Below, in pieces: positions 42,614-55,960 of a DNA stretch of 64,000 nt (positions are counted from its first letter, which is position 1; each line of letters begins with the position of its first letter). A program made the translations under genes and the position numbers. The notes under the pieces are model-generated. The model searched no databases. It was not told the origin of the DNA and saw only the letters and a list, made by a program, of their open reading frames with translations. The stretch comes from Thermothielavioides terrestris NRRL 8126. Taxonomy: Eukaryota; Ascomycota; Sordariomycetes; Sordariales; Chaetomiaceae. The stretch is taken from NCBI RefSeq assembly GCF_000226115.1, contig NC_016462.1, positions 3,224,001 through 3,288,000 on the forward strand, given 5' to 3'.

Positions 42614-45600
42614 ATAATTCGGAGAATATAATATCTAGATAGATATACTATCTAAAGTCTCTAAGAAGTAAATGTCCTAGTCTTTAATTATTTAAATGTA
42701 GAATAGGCTGAACTAGCGATACTCTAGCTTCTGAACTAAGCTTATATCTAGCTAGTGCACATTGTTGTAGATAAGGATAAGATTATCGACGGATATAACT
42801 GTATTTTTAAAGCGAAATTTACATTTATAAGCCTTATTACAATGTTTAGCTATCTTTTCGTAGGCTATAGCAACCTATTTAATAGCAATTTTGCAATTAT
42901 ACTCTACTTCCTAGAGGATATAGGTATAGAGGGTAATAAGCTTTGTATAGACCTTTATAGGATCTTCTTCCTCTAACTAAGTATAGACAAAGTCCTAGGC
43001 AAGAATTCGCTATATAGGAACATTAAACTCAACTAGACTAATAGGCTTATAATTATAGGCAAGAAAAAAAGAAGATATTCTATAAGAGCCTCTAACATTG
43101 TATAATCTATATACAAAATATATAGAAGAAGCTCCTTCTACCTCTTTCCTATACTATTAGTTATCTTTATAAACGAGATAGCAATTAGGATATAGCTAGC
43201 CTCATTTATACCATTTATATACGAATTATATAGCGAAATAATAACTCTCTTAATACCTAGCTTACAAAGGATCTCCTTAACTTCGCCTTTGAACTTAGAG
43301 CCTTTATCGACAACTATAACTATAGGGTAACCCTAGCGATAAAGGATATACCGTAAGATAAAGGACTTAATAGACTTAAAGGACTTGTTCAATAGGATCT
43401 TAGCCTTGACGTATCTCGTAAAATTATTGCGAGCCTTAACAAAGAAATACTTCTTCTCCTTATAGCTAGACGGTATATATTAGATATTAAAGTACCATTT
43501 AGTAAAAGGAAAAGGCGAAGGCGCTATCCAACCTACTACTTCCTCGAACCTCTAGGCATTGTATATTTAATATAGTATATAAGCCTAAATTTAGTTTGCT
43601 ATATCTTTATATATACTATACTAATAGTAGTAGCTCGTTACCCGTTAGTATATTAGCTCTTTTCTACAATAGCCAACCTTATTATAATACTAGTCGAAGA
43701 TTAAACGCCTCTCCTTAAAGGTGTTAACAACGCGCCTATAACACTATATATAATTTATACTTTAGAGGAAAAGGTAATAATCTTTAACAAAGTACTTTAA
43801 CACTTCCCTTTTAAGCTAACGTCATTTCTAGTATAGACTATAGCTAAATAGAGCTTTTATCGTCGATAAAAAGTAGACAATATCTTAGGAATACTAGGAG
43901 TAACTATCCTAAAGGCGGATAGGTTCTAGCTTCCCCTTTAGATATAAAGTCTCTTCGCCTATATAATTAACAAAGATTTAAACGTCGACCTAGTCGTTAA
44001 TATCCTCTTTTAACTCCTTCTCTATGTAGTTAGAGGGCCTAGATAGCTTATAGGACAATATATCGGCTACAACGTTTTTAAGACCTAGGATATACTTGAC
44101 TTTAAAGTCGAATAGGCGAATCTAGGTAATCCAATGTATTCTAAGAGCACCTAGAACATCGTTTATAGCACTATTGAGCTAATAGACTAAAACCAGAGTA
44201 TCAGTCTCTACAATGAAATATATACTAAAGAGGTAGTAGTGAAAACGCTTTAGAAAGAAGAGTAGCCCCCTTAGCTCCCTCTTTATAGTATTATACCACT
44301 TTTCTACCTTTAACTAAATGCTGCTCTCGAACCTATATAGGTGTCTCTTACTATTAGGACCAACCTATTTGAGTATACTTCCCTAGCTAAGGATATTAGC
44401 GTTGTAAACTAGGAAGATTATACTATATCGTAGATCGCTATAGACAAATATTGTAAAGACTAAAGCAATAGTAATTTTCTCCTTTAGCTCGTCTATCGCC
44501 TTTTGCTTAGTAGGTCCCTAAGTCTACTTAGCGTCCTTCTTCATTAAGGTGTAAAGAGGAATTGTAATAATTGCAAAGCCTTTAATTTAAATCTAGTAGT
44601 ATCCAACTATTCTAATAAAGGTATATACCTCTTTAACGTTAGAATAGGTCTTCTACTCCCTTATCTTAATCACTTTCACTTCTTTAGGAAAGTGCCTATT
44701 AAATATATAAAGATAACTAAGTAGAACTACTTTCAGCTATACCTATTTCGACTTTACTATAGCGATAGTTGTATCTACTAGCTCTATATTTAACAATACT
44801 ATATCGATATTCTTAAGATACTCGACAATAAATTTACAACGTCCCCCTCTATCTAGACGGCTATTATAATTAGATTAAGGACCTTTCACTATAATATTGT
44901 CTAGGTAGATTCAATAGATATCTAAGATAAAGTTACTAAAGATCGTTGTTATAGCTTGCTAGAACTAGGCAATAGAATTTATACCTCCTATCAGTAATAT
45001 ATATATATAAAAGAGACTAATCGGCGTTGAAAAGGTCGTTAAATTGTAGCTTTACTTATCGAGATTAACCTAATTGTAACTAAAGAAGAGATCTAGGAGA
45101 GACATTAGCTTATAGCTACTAAAGTCTTTACTAAATTCCTCTATAGCAAGTGGAATAAAAGTATTATAGATCGTTATAATATTAGCCCTTTAAGTATCAT
45201 TAATAAGCTATAATCCACTGTCTTTTTTAAAAATAAAGAACTAGTTATTATAATAGCTTATATAGCTATATTTAATAATCCTATATATCTACCTCTCTTT
45301 AAGTAGATTAATAACCTTCTATATTAGTAGCTTTGGAATTAGAATAGACTTACTCTACTAAGCCTTATATAAGATAGTCTTAATATACTAGAATAGGATA
45401 ATATCCTTATAGATATATCTATACTTAATAAAATCCTATATAAGTATAGCTTCTTAGTTTCGTAAGATCTTAGCGAATATCTCCTTTTCTAGCTTATTAA
45501 AGAAATTGTCTATAGTAGCGAATATCGTTTAAAGGCGCTTCTCAGTAAGCTTTGAGCCTAGCTTAAGATCTAAGAAACAAAGAACTATAAGATCGTCCTA

Positions 45601-48600
45601 TTTCTTTTTGAACTATATCTTTACCTCGGCCTTTATAAGCCGCTTCTCTCGCTATAATAAGTCTCCCTCTAATATAGAGCTATCTAATAATACTAAATCG
45701 ACTAGTTGAACCTTGTTTATAATATTCTTCTAGAGTATAAACATCTTTAAAGTATATTTAACCTTGTATTCGAACTCTCGCCTTAGTCTCTAGTTGAAAA
45801 AGGGGTTTAAGAGTATTAAAGAGTAGTATATAGAACTTCTATAAAATAAAATAAAAAACTGCTTTACCTACATTATCGTTAAAGAAACTAAAGGCAGTCT
45901 CGCCTTCCTCTATCTCTACCTAGTTAAGGATTCTTTTAGGACTCTTTATTAATCTCTAAAATTACTCTTAAATGGCTAGTCACATTAAAGATAGTAGGTA
46001 ATTCCACTAGGCAATTTTCTTAAAGACGATATATACCTAGACTATCTTTCCCTCTATAAGTAGATTAATAATAATTAAGTTGCTATTATAGTAATCGAAG
46101 GTTAGAGCGATATCTTTAATAAACGATATACTAAGAATTGCTTTATATCTACTAGCGGTATCCTTAGTTATAAAGAAGTAAAGGTTAATACTAACTCTAC
46201 CTAGATAAAGAGTGACCTAGGTCTCTCTAAAGAATAGTGCTAAGCTATAAAGGCCCTTCGAAATAACCTTAGTAGGCTAGTATAGTAGTATATACTTCTC
46301 GATAACGCTTATTGAGATATAGTTGTACTTTGAACTAGAGTCAATTAAGGTAAAATACTTATTATAATAACTCTTCTCGAACTAGATATACAAAGTAGGA
46401 AGCAACTATACTCTTATTATTGTACCAAGTTCTATATACTATAAGACTAAAAGTATTGAGATAGACTTCTAAAGCAAGGTATAGATATAATCGTCAACGT
46501 CTCTAAGTAGACCCTTACAAATCTAACACTCTTAGAGGCTTCCTATATAAATGCCCTATATACCGTCTTTAGTAACTTTAAAAATTACTAAAACCATCTT
46601 AGTCTAGCTAGAGCAAAGGCTATTAAATATATTTATATTGGTATATAGAGCCTATATATAGACCCCTATATCTTTTAATATAGTAGATAGCCTATTAAGC
46701 TTAGGAACATTGGACCCTTTATAGTCGATGACCTTAACGTCGACGAAAATACCTTATAGATATATAATCAAAGCGTCCTTATACTTAGACAAGATATAGA
46801 CTAAGTTGTTAAAGGTTAGACCAGTCTTCGCCTTTATCGTAGTATAGATTATATCCCTTATATATAGAGGCAACGTAGCAACCTTCGGTATAGGCGGCTT
46901 AGACTATAGCTCCTCTTTCCTTATATAATTCGTTATAATTAGGTTCTTAAGGATAGTTTTACAAGGAGGCTCTACTAGAGATATAGGAGTACCACCTATC
47001 TAGAAGTTATCTTCCCTTTCGTCCTTAGCGAACCGACGCTTAGTAGGTAGTACACTTTAAAGTATAGTCTCCGCTTCCTTATCCACTTCCTCTTTAGCTT
47101 CCCCCTTAGTCTAGTCAAAGAGAGGAAAAGGTAATCAATGGAATTCGTTAGCCTTTAGTATAAACCGTAGAACAACCTTCTAAGTTAAAATACGACCTCC
47201 CTCTAATGAAACTATATAAAACGACAACTAATTAGACGCTATATAATAGAAGGTAGAGGTAAGCTTAGGCTCCCCTTTGTATATAAGACAATTGATTGTT
47301 GTCTAGATAGTTGTAGGCTCTTAATATAGCTTAGGCTACTAGAGGTAGTGTTTATTTAGCACTAGGGATATATCTAGCTTAAATAGGTGGCTATTTAGGC
47401 GCTTATACTTATAGTAATATACTTAGTATATAAGGTAGCTATTATACTATAGGCAATAGGCTATATATATAAGGACAAGCTAGCCGATTTTACTGACCTC
47501 TTATACACTGTCAATATCTACCTTTGTAAAGGTGATTGTCTTAACTAGCGTATAGCCCTTCTTACTTCTATCGCTAAAGCAGTAGTCTATACCTTTATAA
47601 TACATTAGACCTATAGCTATAGCTTTTATAGCCTTTATATACTCGAGGACTATATAGTTAGAGTTACTATAGTAGTGGCAATTGCCTAAACCTATATAGC
47701 TACTATAGCTAAAAGGACAATTATCAATATATAGGCCTATAACAAAGCTAATGCGTCTCTCCTATAAACAGCTCTACTATTGCTAGAAATATATCTAGAG
47801 CACCTCAATTTCGTTAAGAGTAGGATCTATACTATATAAATAGAGGGCCTCAATCTTCTACTCGAACTACTTAGCGATCTTCTACTTCTAGATATATAGA
47901 CGCTAGAGCTAATTAGCTAGATCGTTGATATTATTAAGCGTAGATATAAGAGCTTTCTTCAGCTCCTCCTCTTCCTATTCCTACGGCTTAGGAGTCGTCT
48001 TAATAGTAAGCGTAGCTAGAGGCAAGTAGTACTTCTATAGATTAATTTTACGCTTATAGGTCTTAAGAAAGAGGTCTTTTATATTAAGACCCTTCTAAAG
48101 AGTATCTTAAATGAACTTAAAGAAGTTTACTTACTTCGTAGTATAGATAGAGTCCTTGTTATCCTTCTTCTAGGTATACTAATAGTCCTTAAAAGCCACC
48201 TAGATTCGCTAATCGAGTATACACTATATAGTTAGAACAATTATATACTATAGCTCCTTGCGAACTTTAGTAGGGGCAATAACATATATATAGTCGATTA
48301 ACTTAAAGTAGTTGTAGATAACCTTGCTAACTAGCTAGTATCTCCCTTTGATTAGATTATGAAAGTAACCTCGGTTACTATACTACTTAGGATCGTCGCC
48401 CTTCTAACGCTTTAGGAACTTAGTCTTAAAAGCTACCTAGGTCTCTTAGTCCTTTTTCTCCTAGTGACAAATAATAGGCTAGATCGTAGTATTGTACTAA
48501 AGCTTAAACAGATATATATAGGTCTTGTCATTAATAACCTAATAAGCCTTATATATCTCTTCAAAGGTCTCGATCTATTGTGTAGCATTCTAACTAGAGA

Positions 48601-49690
48601 AGCGGCCTTAAAGGCTAGCCTTCGCTAGGGTCGGAAAGGTCGTGCCAAGCGCAGCAGTAAGAACATGCTTAGTTATCTTCTTTAGAGCTTCGGCTTTAGA
48701 GAGACTTAGAAAGGCTATAAGACAGATACATCCTTAGACTCTCCCTCGGAGGTTAGTATTAGGATTGATAGTGTTATAGAGGTCGATAGAATTCCTAGAG
48801 CTTCTATAGACAATATATATATATATCGCTAGAGTCTAGTCATTAGGCGCTTAGCTATCGTCTTCGAGAAAGGCAACAACTATATCGATAGACTGTAAAA
48901 AGACTGATATATATACTTCTATAGGAATATCGACTCCTTCGATGTCTATCTAGAGGAAGAAAACCTTTTAAGAAGCTAGATTCCTTTGGAATATATAGTC
49001 TAGAGGCCCCGAAGGATAACTATAGGTTCTTTGTAGATTACTTAGATACCTCTAGCAACTAATATACTAAACCCAACTAGTGTAACAACAGTAAAAGTAT
49101 AGCTTTTAAGAAGAAAAGCAAAAGTCTATACTAAGACCTTATATCCAATATAAAACAATGTTAAATATATTGTTAAAAGGAGCTAAGTGTTATAAAGGTA
49201 TAGTCCTAAGCTTAGAAGTTTATAAGTAGCTACTATATTTAATTGCTTTTATAATTAGTTTAGCTAGACCAAAGAAGAAAATAATAATTAATGAAAATTC
49301 TACCTTTGTCTCTACTTAGGAGGATAGAATTATCGTCTTTCGATTAGGTTAGCGTTTTATAACTACAATATCGATAATAACGAAGCCTTAATAGGTCTTC
49401 GAAGTATTAGGGATAATAGGATATCTTTTTAATACCCTACGCCGTCTAGGTAAAGGAAGGTCTCCTAGGACAAGGTCTCAATAGACCCCTAGAACGTATA
49501 CGCCTTAATAGGTTTTTACACCTCCTAGAGATACTAGTATCAGTATACTAGAGCTTCAATAGGTTAGCTATATCGTCGTTGTATAGCTATTAATATAGTA
49601 TTATATAGTTCTACGATCTTAGAAGACTTCGTAGTCTATACTATCCCGTTTAGATATAGAGCTAAGCTCCTCCTTGATTAAGCCCCTATT
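42614..49690 (-). pseudogene. Ty3/gypsy gag-pol remains (RIP-inactivated)
   Basis: Reading right to left on the minus strand, the order is: a gag region (about 47000-49000, not confidently resolved); an aspartic protease (TLIDSSSKYNYIS for the usual DSGSxxxFIS, near 46330); and reverse transcriptase with SLLDLFFSYNQVN-like and FSTPISLF blocks and the catalytic box reading LDNIIVKGP (about 44885-45140). RNase H and a zinc-binding stretch (about 43650-44300) precede an integrase core (VVDKGSKFKGEV and GIKRVIISLYN type, about 43190-43600). Stops occur at CAG/CAA/TGG positions. The order PR-RT-RH-IN defines Ty3/gypsy. The C-terminal end runs into the LINE insertion at 42613. Confidence 0.82.
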
Positions 49691-50180
49691 TAAAATAATA
49701 TAAAACCTCTATACCAACCTACCCTACTACACCTAGGACTATTCGCGTAAGATAGCTTCTAAAGAAATATAGTATCCCTCTAGATAGATAAAGATAGTAT
49801 ATATCGAGTAGTAGGAAGGATGTCTTCCAAGAGGAAGATATATAGCTTAGATATATCTAGTAGAATATAGCAGAAAGATAAGAGACAATAAGAATACGAT
49901 TAGAGCTTAATAGCTTGAATACCTATCGCCTAGATAGAGGTAGAATAACGAAAGGAAAGGCTTAATAGCCTTCCTAGATAAAGGAGGACCACCAACGTAG
50001 TGCCAACGGACGTGTATTGACAACTGTTTAATGTCTTTCTTAATAACGAAGAAGATAGGCTTAGCCCACTTAAATATATACGATTAGAGGGCTAGACCCC
50101 TTGGCAACGAATGCAACGCACTGAAACGAATAGAAAAAAAACTAGGTCCCTATATCTAGGTAGTCTATTACCCTAATTCA
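49691..50180 (-). repeat. Right (5') LTR of the nested gypsy element
   Basis: This 490-bp partner of 31150-31639 ends in TAATTCA, followed by the target duplication CTAT. It retains some CpA sites that the left copy lost and vice versa, so both copies were mutated independently. Confidence 0.88.
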
Positions 50181-51480
50181 CTATCTTAGGTATATCGTTA
50201 ACCTTATTGAGAAAGCCTTTATTGAAGTTTGTACTAAGGAACAAGAGGACAGTGCTAAGCTAGTTAAGAAGCTCTATAATATTGTCTACTATATTCGCTA
50301 TAGCCTACAACGTTATAATACCTTTGTTAGTATAGCTTAGTTTCGATAGGCTAAGCAAGATATAGTAGACGCCTTTAATATACTTTTAGCTAAGCTAAAG
50401 AATATAGTTAGGCTATAATTGGTACTAGACAACGATATATAGTAGAATTCAGTCTTCTTAATAATCTAATGTACAATACGACTATAGGACTCTATAGACC
50501 TCTATTGCCTATAGTCTATAACTAAGAAGGATAAGCTTATATATAACGGTATTTTGATTAGTTAGGATTAGCTTACGTTGGCTAACATTATAGAGGTGTT
50601 AAAGCACTTTAAAGACATTACTAGAAAGTTCAAGGGCAACGGACCTACTATACTTACTATTGTAAACGCGATACACTTCTTATTTAATAAACTAAAGAAG
50701 CTTAGCCTAGCCTAGACGACTACTATATTAGAGATACTACTACCGCTAACGCTATTATATAGACTACAACGCTAAGGAAGACGACTTCTATAGTACCTAG
50801 AAGAATATAAGCTTAATCTTCCCCTCTCCTAGCTATCTAATACGCCCTTTTTATAAGCAATAACAATTATAAACGACGAAAAGGCGGCTCTAAAGGCGTA
50901 ATTTATCTAAAATAGTATATAAATAGCAATTATAAAGCTTTAAAAATATATTAGCTTACTCAACGACTTACTAGCTTACTAGATCGCGATAATCTTATAA
51001 CCTAGGTATAAAGCGAGGTAGATATAAAAATACCTTCTAAAGAATAAGCGTAAAAGCTATTTTATAGCCTTTAAACAGTGTTTCTAGAAGCAATACGCCT
51101 ATATAGAACTTCTAGTTGAATTAGAACCTTCTATTAAGTATTTAGAACGCTTAGAGAGCTAAGGAAGTAACTACTTCCTTATATCTTCCGACTACTATAA
51201 AGATATAAGCTATTATAAGAATACAGTCGATAGTTACCTTGCTAAGCCGCTTAGGAAGGTTGATAAGCCGCTAGAGTGGTGGATAGCCTATGCTAAGCAG
51301 TTTCTACAGTTTACTAAGATAGTATTCAACTTCCTCTCGATCCTAGCTATGTCTTCTGAGTATAAGCGAGTGTTTAGCTACGCTAAGCACTGTGTAAGCT
51401 ATCAACGATATACGCTTTACGTAGATTTAATTAATATACTATAGTGCTTAAAGAATTAGGTGTAAAATAGGGAGTTCTAA
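50181..51480 (+). pseudogene. hAT transposase, C-terminal half (RIP-inactivated)
   Basis: This is the continuation of the gene begun at 30270-31149. It opens with YLRYIVNLIEKAF, the helix after the hAT catalytic core. It closes with the hAT dimerisation motif: PLEWWIAYAKQF, FNFLSILAMSSEYKRVFSYA and YTLYVDLINIL (about 51260-51450). Scattered TAG/TAA stops fit RIP of CAG, CAA or TGG. Family knowledge: this C-terminal block drives transposase multimerisation. Confidence 0.85.
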
Positions 51481-51508
51481 AGTAGGGAGGTTCGTCGTCG
51501 ACGGTGTT

Positions 51509-51780
51509 AATGTCTAGGCAGGGCGTAGGCAACTTGCGTATTGTGTAGGAGGTCGTTGCATAGGAGGTCGATATAGGGCGCTAGCGATCTAGGCTATGCG
51601 AGAGGTCTAGGCAGGGCGTAGGCGATCTAGGATTATATAAGCAGTTGCTTAGTTAGAAAAAAACAAAACTAGCCTCTCTCGATTTTATTGTATTTTTGAG
51701 CGATTTAGCTATTGCAAGTGCCATTGAGCTAGAGAGCTAGAGAGCCAGAGAGCCAGAGTGCCAGAGTGCTAGGCAGGGCA
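51509..51780. repeat. Short direct repeats and AGAGCC-type tandem array
   Basis: TCTAGGCAGGGCGTAGGC occurs twice (about 51511 and 51608), and GGCAGGGC again near 51772. Between 51727 and 51770 is a tandem array of about five 9-10-bp units of the type GAGAGC(T/C)A. It is probably the subterminal region of the hAT element. GC content is higher than in the flanks. Confidence 0.65.
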
Positions 51781-53229
51781 TCGAAAAAGTTAGGGGGGGC
51801 TGTCAAGGTTAGGGATATATATAGCGATTTGCAATTATTTACGTCGATTTAACCAATTATAAACAACTCAACTATCACTATCCAAGGGCCAAAGGAAAAG
51901 TGGGTATTTTCGCAGCCCTCTCTTCTTCTAGAAGAGAGGGGTATAAAATTGCTAGACACCCTAAAAAAACTGGACACCTCCCTCCCTAATTTTATATACG
52001 AACGCGTCCTAGCACAAAGTATTGCAATTCGCAACCACATTAATTCGACTACCCTACAAATGTGTAGGATAGCTTAAAAAGCTTAAAAACGCAATAAAAT
52101 TCGATCTAGATTAAATTGAAATATACTTATATAATATAAGGCTGGCTTATATACCTTAACTACGCGCCTCGACTACTCCCCTAACTAGGCGCCTCTAACT
52201 GCTATCTACTTATTGTAAGATGGCTAAATCTGTAGATATTAGCTCGCTATTGCTATCTAGGCGTATCTATATATATAGCGAACTATCACGATCTTTCCTA
52301 GCTGTAGATTCTTAGTGTTGAGCTTTCTATACTACGTGCTTCCTCGCCTTATATACCTGCCACTTCACGATAAGCTTGTTGATCCTATTGTAGGCCAGTT
52401 GGCGAGCGCCTTCGCCGTTGTAAGTGCTTCTATATAGCAGAGGCGACTTAGTATCATCGTTGGCATTATCGTTGGCATTATCGTCGTTAGATTCGTATCT
52501 AGGAGAGGCCGTTATCTTTGTCGGTAAGTAGCTCCTATTTATCGTCTACCTAGATATAGCGCTACGTTGGCTATAGCTCTAGCACTAGGAAATTATATAG
52601 CGGTCGCTCTAGCCTATAGGTATTCGGTTCTTCGCTTGTTATATTAATAAAGAAGAAGGGCTTAGATAGAGGATCCTCGCTATACTATATATTAAAGATT
52701 GAATAGTCGTTGAGGTTAAAAGGTATAATGTCGTTGGTCTAGCTAGTCTTTTTAAGGAATTCTTCGAAGGTTACTATCTGTAGGTAGCTATTACCTATAA
52801 CCTTGTTACTTAGTATCCTTTTCCACTCTATCTACTCCTTCTTAAGCTCCTTTTCCCTAGTGTATATAATGTTCTTTATTGCTTTATAAGATTCCTTAGT
52901 AATAGCCTCTATATATCTCTAATTATAAGTAGCTTATATATAGTAGATATCTTCGATAGATATACTAGTGATAATAGTGCTAAATAGCTAGACTAAACGA
53001 CCCTTAGCTCGCTTTACGATGTACAATGCTAGCTATTATTTATTTTTAGCTATGAATATAGCAAGGTACTCCTATATAAGCTGACTTTCTTATATTATAG
53101 TAGCGATATCTTTAATATAATAACGTATTAGAGAGCTAAATATATCGTTATACTTAGTTTAGAGGTGTTCAATGCCTTTGGTAGCCGACTCCTAGCGATC
53201 TTGCTTTAGAAGCAACGAAAGATGTGCTA
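51781..53229. repeat. AT-rich repeat DNA, unassigned
   Basis: No protein motif was secured. The small ORF at 51849-52040 (-) is in mixed-composition DNA and has no features. This stretch may include the hAT 3' end and the 3' end of the pogo-type element to the right. Confidence 0.45.
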
Positions 53230-54222
53230 TACTATTGGCCTAGAGGTTAGCATCTTTGAGTAGGGCGATATAGATAGAACGGTTTAATAGCTATATCCCT
53301 AACTTTAAAAAGCTAGAGATGATTCTATTCTCTATAAAGCCTATATAAACGATTTTCTAATTATATATTAGAACTAGTAATAGGTTTAGCTCTAGGTAAG
53401 GCAACTAACCTAGAGGTTCTTAACGAACTGTATATATATAAAGGTTATCTCGCCTTAGTAAATTACCTAGCGAAGGTGCGTTTAATATACCCTTTTAATA
53501 TATTGGAATACGCCTATATCGATTGGCTACGTCTTATATATTGAATATAGTAGTAGAAAGATAATGATAATATCGTATATAAGGCAGTATTTATAGATAT
53601 CTAATATATAGTGCCTTAAGAAGCTATCTATTACCAATAGGTAGTAGATACAATCCTTAGGGCGTATATTGTTCTACTTAGATTCAACTATATCGTTAAG
53701 GCTCTAGAAGTTGTATACGCTATAGCTAAACCACTCTTTGAATATAAGCTTATATGCCTAAACGATAGGATAGTACTAGAAGGAGTACTTATTGAAGTGT
53801 TGGATCTAGTCGACTATAATGTCGTAGTTACTAAACGCTGTTTCTAAAGTATTAAAGTATATATCGCTATTAAAGCTATCAACGTTCTAGTTCTCATTTA
53901 GCTACTGCTTAAAGATACTATATATAGGGATAGCGTTGCCGACGGTATTAATATAGCTAATCAAGATTATCGACTCCCTATTATAGAAGTTAGGGAGCTC
54001 TAGCTAAGAAAATAGTATAGTAAGCAGATAGTAGACCCTCAGTATTAAGGAACAACCTTTAACCTTTCTATTCTTCTTTGTTTTAATAGCTAGAATCTAG
54101 AACTTCCTATTCAATATCGCTAGGTAGTAGCCTATCTCGTCGACGTTCTAATAACTAGCTACTATAATGTTATATCTCTTAATAGCATCTTTATAGTAGT
54201 TGAAGAATTTATTTAGCGTATT
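53230..54222 (-). pseudogene. pogo/Fot1-type DDE transposase (truncated, RIP-inactivated)
   Basis: The minus-strand translation shows the DDE_1 superfamily pattern: NVDEIGYYL (first Asp, about 54130-54150), a KNRKVKG block, and IVDWIQHFNKY. It continues with LLVIDSF (second Asp, about 53615-53635) and QPIDIGVFQYIKR (third Asp, about 53500-53525). Stops interrupt the frame. The N-terminal part is missing because a gypsy LTR begins at 54223, so the element was broken by that insertion. Its other half would lie beyond the right edge of the window. Confidence 0.8.
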
Positions 54223-54472
54223 TGATGCGGAGAAGTGCCGTAGATACGTAGAATAACAAGATGTTAATTGATAATAGTGGTGGATTAAAGATCTAGGCGG
54301 TGGTACGCTAAGAAATATATATCTATAGGGCAGAACACATATACGTATACCGCCTGCCCGAATGGGCCTAGCGTTGCAAAGTCTACAACGTAGGGCGTAG
54401 GGCACCCTTATCTAATCTATATATATAGATATATAGGTTATATGACCCCCCTATTCCTCCTGCTCTATATCA
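54223..54472 (-). repeat. 250-bp LTR, left copy
   Basis: It starts TGATG and ends ATATCA, with TGAT/ATCA terminal inverted repeats. It matches 61498-61747 over its full length and equals it in size. On the minus strand this is the 3' LTR of element A. Confidence 0.85.
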
Positions 54473-54719
54473 AGTCTAGGCCTATAGGAAAAAATAGCAA
54501 TGCCCTTATTGCTTTATTTATCTAGATCCTCTATATTATCAAATACCCTTTAATTGAGTGCTACGACGTAAGGCTAGAAGCGTAGTACTAGATTAATCCG
54601 GATAGCGATTAACTGACTTCTTCTATATCTTGTCATCGCTAGCGGGAACAGGGTTCTTACAAGGCCGGCTACGCTTATAGGCCGGTTAAGGTGCCTAATC
54701 AGATGTAGGAGGCTCCTCT

Positions 54720-54930
54720 TGAGAGGCTAGGCGATTTAGATAATCGCCTTTGCGAGCCTAGTATTCGTTGATCAAGCGCTATATATAGCGTAGCTTATAT
54801 ACAGTCTTCTAGATACTCTCTTCTCGGCTATAGCCGGTCTATTTAATTAGGTATTTAAGGCCTTTATATATAACCTTATAGTCAAGGATTATATTAACCT
54901 TATATTCGTTGCTCGATTCGTTGTTATTAG
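54720..54930 (-). pseudogene. Chromodomain of gypsy element A
   Basis: The translation contains NIILDYKVIYKGLKYLIK, then TGYSREES and YKLRYI. This matches the chromodomain pattern (V..ILD.R....LQYLVKW.GY..EE.TWEP..NL) after allowing RIP stops at the Trp codons. It lies at the pol C-terminus, just before the 3' LTR. Confidence 0.75.
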
Positions 54931-55299
54931 AAGAGTAGTCCAATTGAGAGTTGACGATCGGGCTAGGAGGTAGCGTATTATAGCCAAATAGATCCTCTTC
55001 CTAAGGAGCTAGGCGGAGGTAAGCGATAGAAACGACTAGGTAGATACCTATATTAGCTAGGAGATCTAGTTTATATACTAGACGCCTAATATAGCGCTTA
55101 ATTAGAAAAGGCCTAGCGTGCTATTACAAATATTTCTAGGATAGGTTGCCTAGGAGACGATACCTATAGTATAGATGTAAATAAACCTTATCGCCTACAT
55201 TGAACTCAATGTCGTAATGTTTACTATTATAATAGCGCTTAGTATATACTACTACGAAGTCTATACTCAATTAAGCATCCTAATATAGAGTATCTTATA

Positions 55300-55960
55300 G
55301 GGCTAGAATAGTAGCCGGCTTAGTAGTAGCCTAGTTAGTAAGAGCTTCTAAAGGTCTAGGAAGCTTAAAGCTAAAGAGCTACTTATAAAGCAAGGATTTA
55401 ATAGCTTTAGTATAAGCGTTGTTGAAGTACTATTATAGAGGTACGATAATATCTAGCCAATTGCCTTTAGAGCGTTCGAATATATAGAAGTAGATTACGA
55501 TTTCTATAGTCTAGTTCTTATACTCCAAAAGGCTATCCACTTATAGGTAGTAGGATATTATTATTAGTAACTTAGTGCCTAGAGCCTTCTAAACGCCTTG
55601 CTAAAGGTCGAAAGTAAACTTGTAATTACGATTAGAGATAATTGCAGTAGGTACGCCCTAGTCGTTAAAAAGTAGTTAACGAATTAGAATATACCCCTAT
55701 TCCTAAGCTAAATAGCTAGAATTGCTAAGAATAAGGAGAGTATACTTCAATAACTTATAAGATACTATAAGTAAGCTGTCGAAGTAGTCGTAGTTTAGGA
55801 GCTGCTAGGGCAAACTAGTAGCTAGGACCTTCGGTAGGCCTAGAATAAAATCGATAGCGATAACGTATATTAGCAAGGTATTAGATAGTCGAATCGGTTG
55901 ATAGTTGCCCAGTTTAAAGCGACGATCCATTGTATTAACTTAGTACTTTGGGTATAGTTT
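55300..55960 (-). pseudogene. Integrase core of gypsy element A
   Basis: The minus-strand frame reads IAIDFILGLPKVL, then KYTLLILS, RQLLFNDQGVPTAIISNRNY and KALGTKLL. This is the D...D...E integrase layout of Ty3/gypsy, with the second catalytic Asp (usually SDR) now Asn in SNR, as G-to-A RIP would produce. Confidence 0.8.

Larger units (their letters stand above)
31150..50180 (-). mobile_element. LTR retrotransposon with nested insertions, 19 kb, inserted in a hAT gene
   Basis: Two 490-bp direct repeats (31150-31639 and 49691-50180) bound the element. The left copy starts TGAAATAG and the right one ends TAATTCA, giving TG...CA ends after allowing RIP changes. CTAT flanks both sides as target duplication (31146-31149 and 50181-50184). 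Just inside the left LTR is a polypyrimidine tract (CTTCCCTTTT, about 31642), which is a polypurine tract on the minus strand. Gypsy pol domains (42614-49690) also read minus, so the element is minus-oriented with its 5' LTR on the right. The 18-kb interior is far too long for one element. It includes a LINE and other insertions, listed separately. Confidence 0.85.

Noticed and set aside
42755..42976. 73-aa plus-strand ORF in AT-rich DNA
   Set aside because: RIPed DNA gives Ile/Phe/Leu/Tyr-rich chance frames; it lies antisense to the gypsy pol end.
51509..51780. CRISPR-like array
   Set aside because: Eukaryotic context, short irregular units without spacers and no cas genes.
54148..54405. 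Paired small minus-strand ORFs (also 61471-61680) as possible genes
   Set aside because: Both simply translate the 250-bp LTR copies; the similarity is explained by the repeat.
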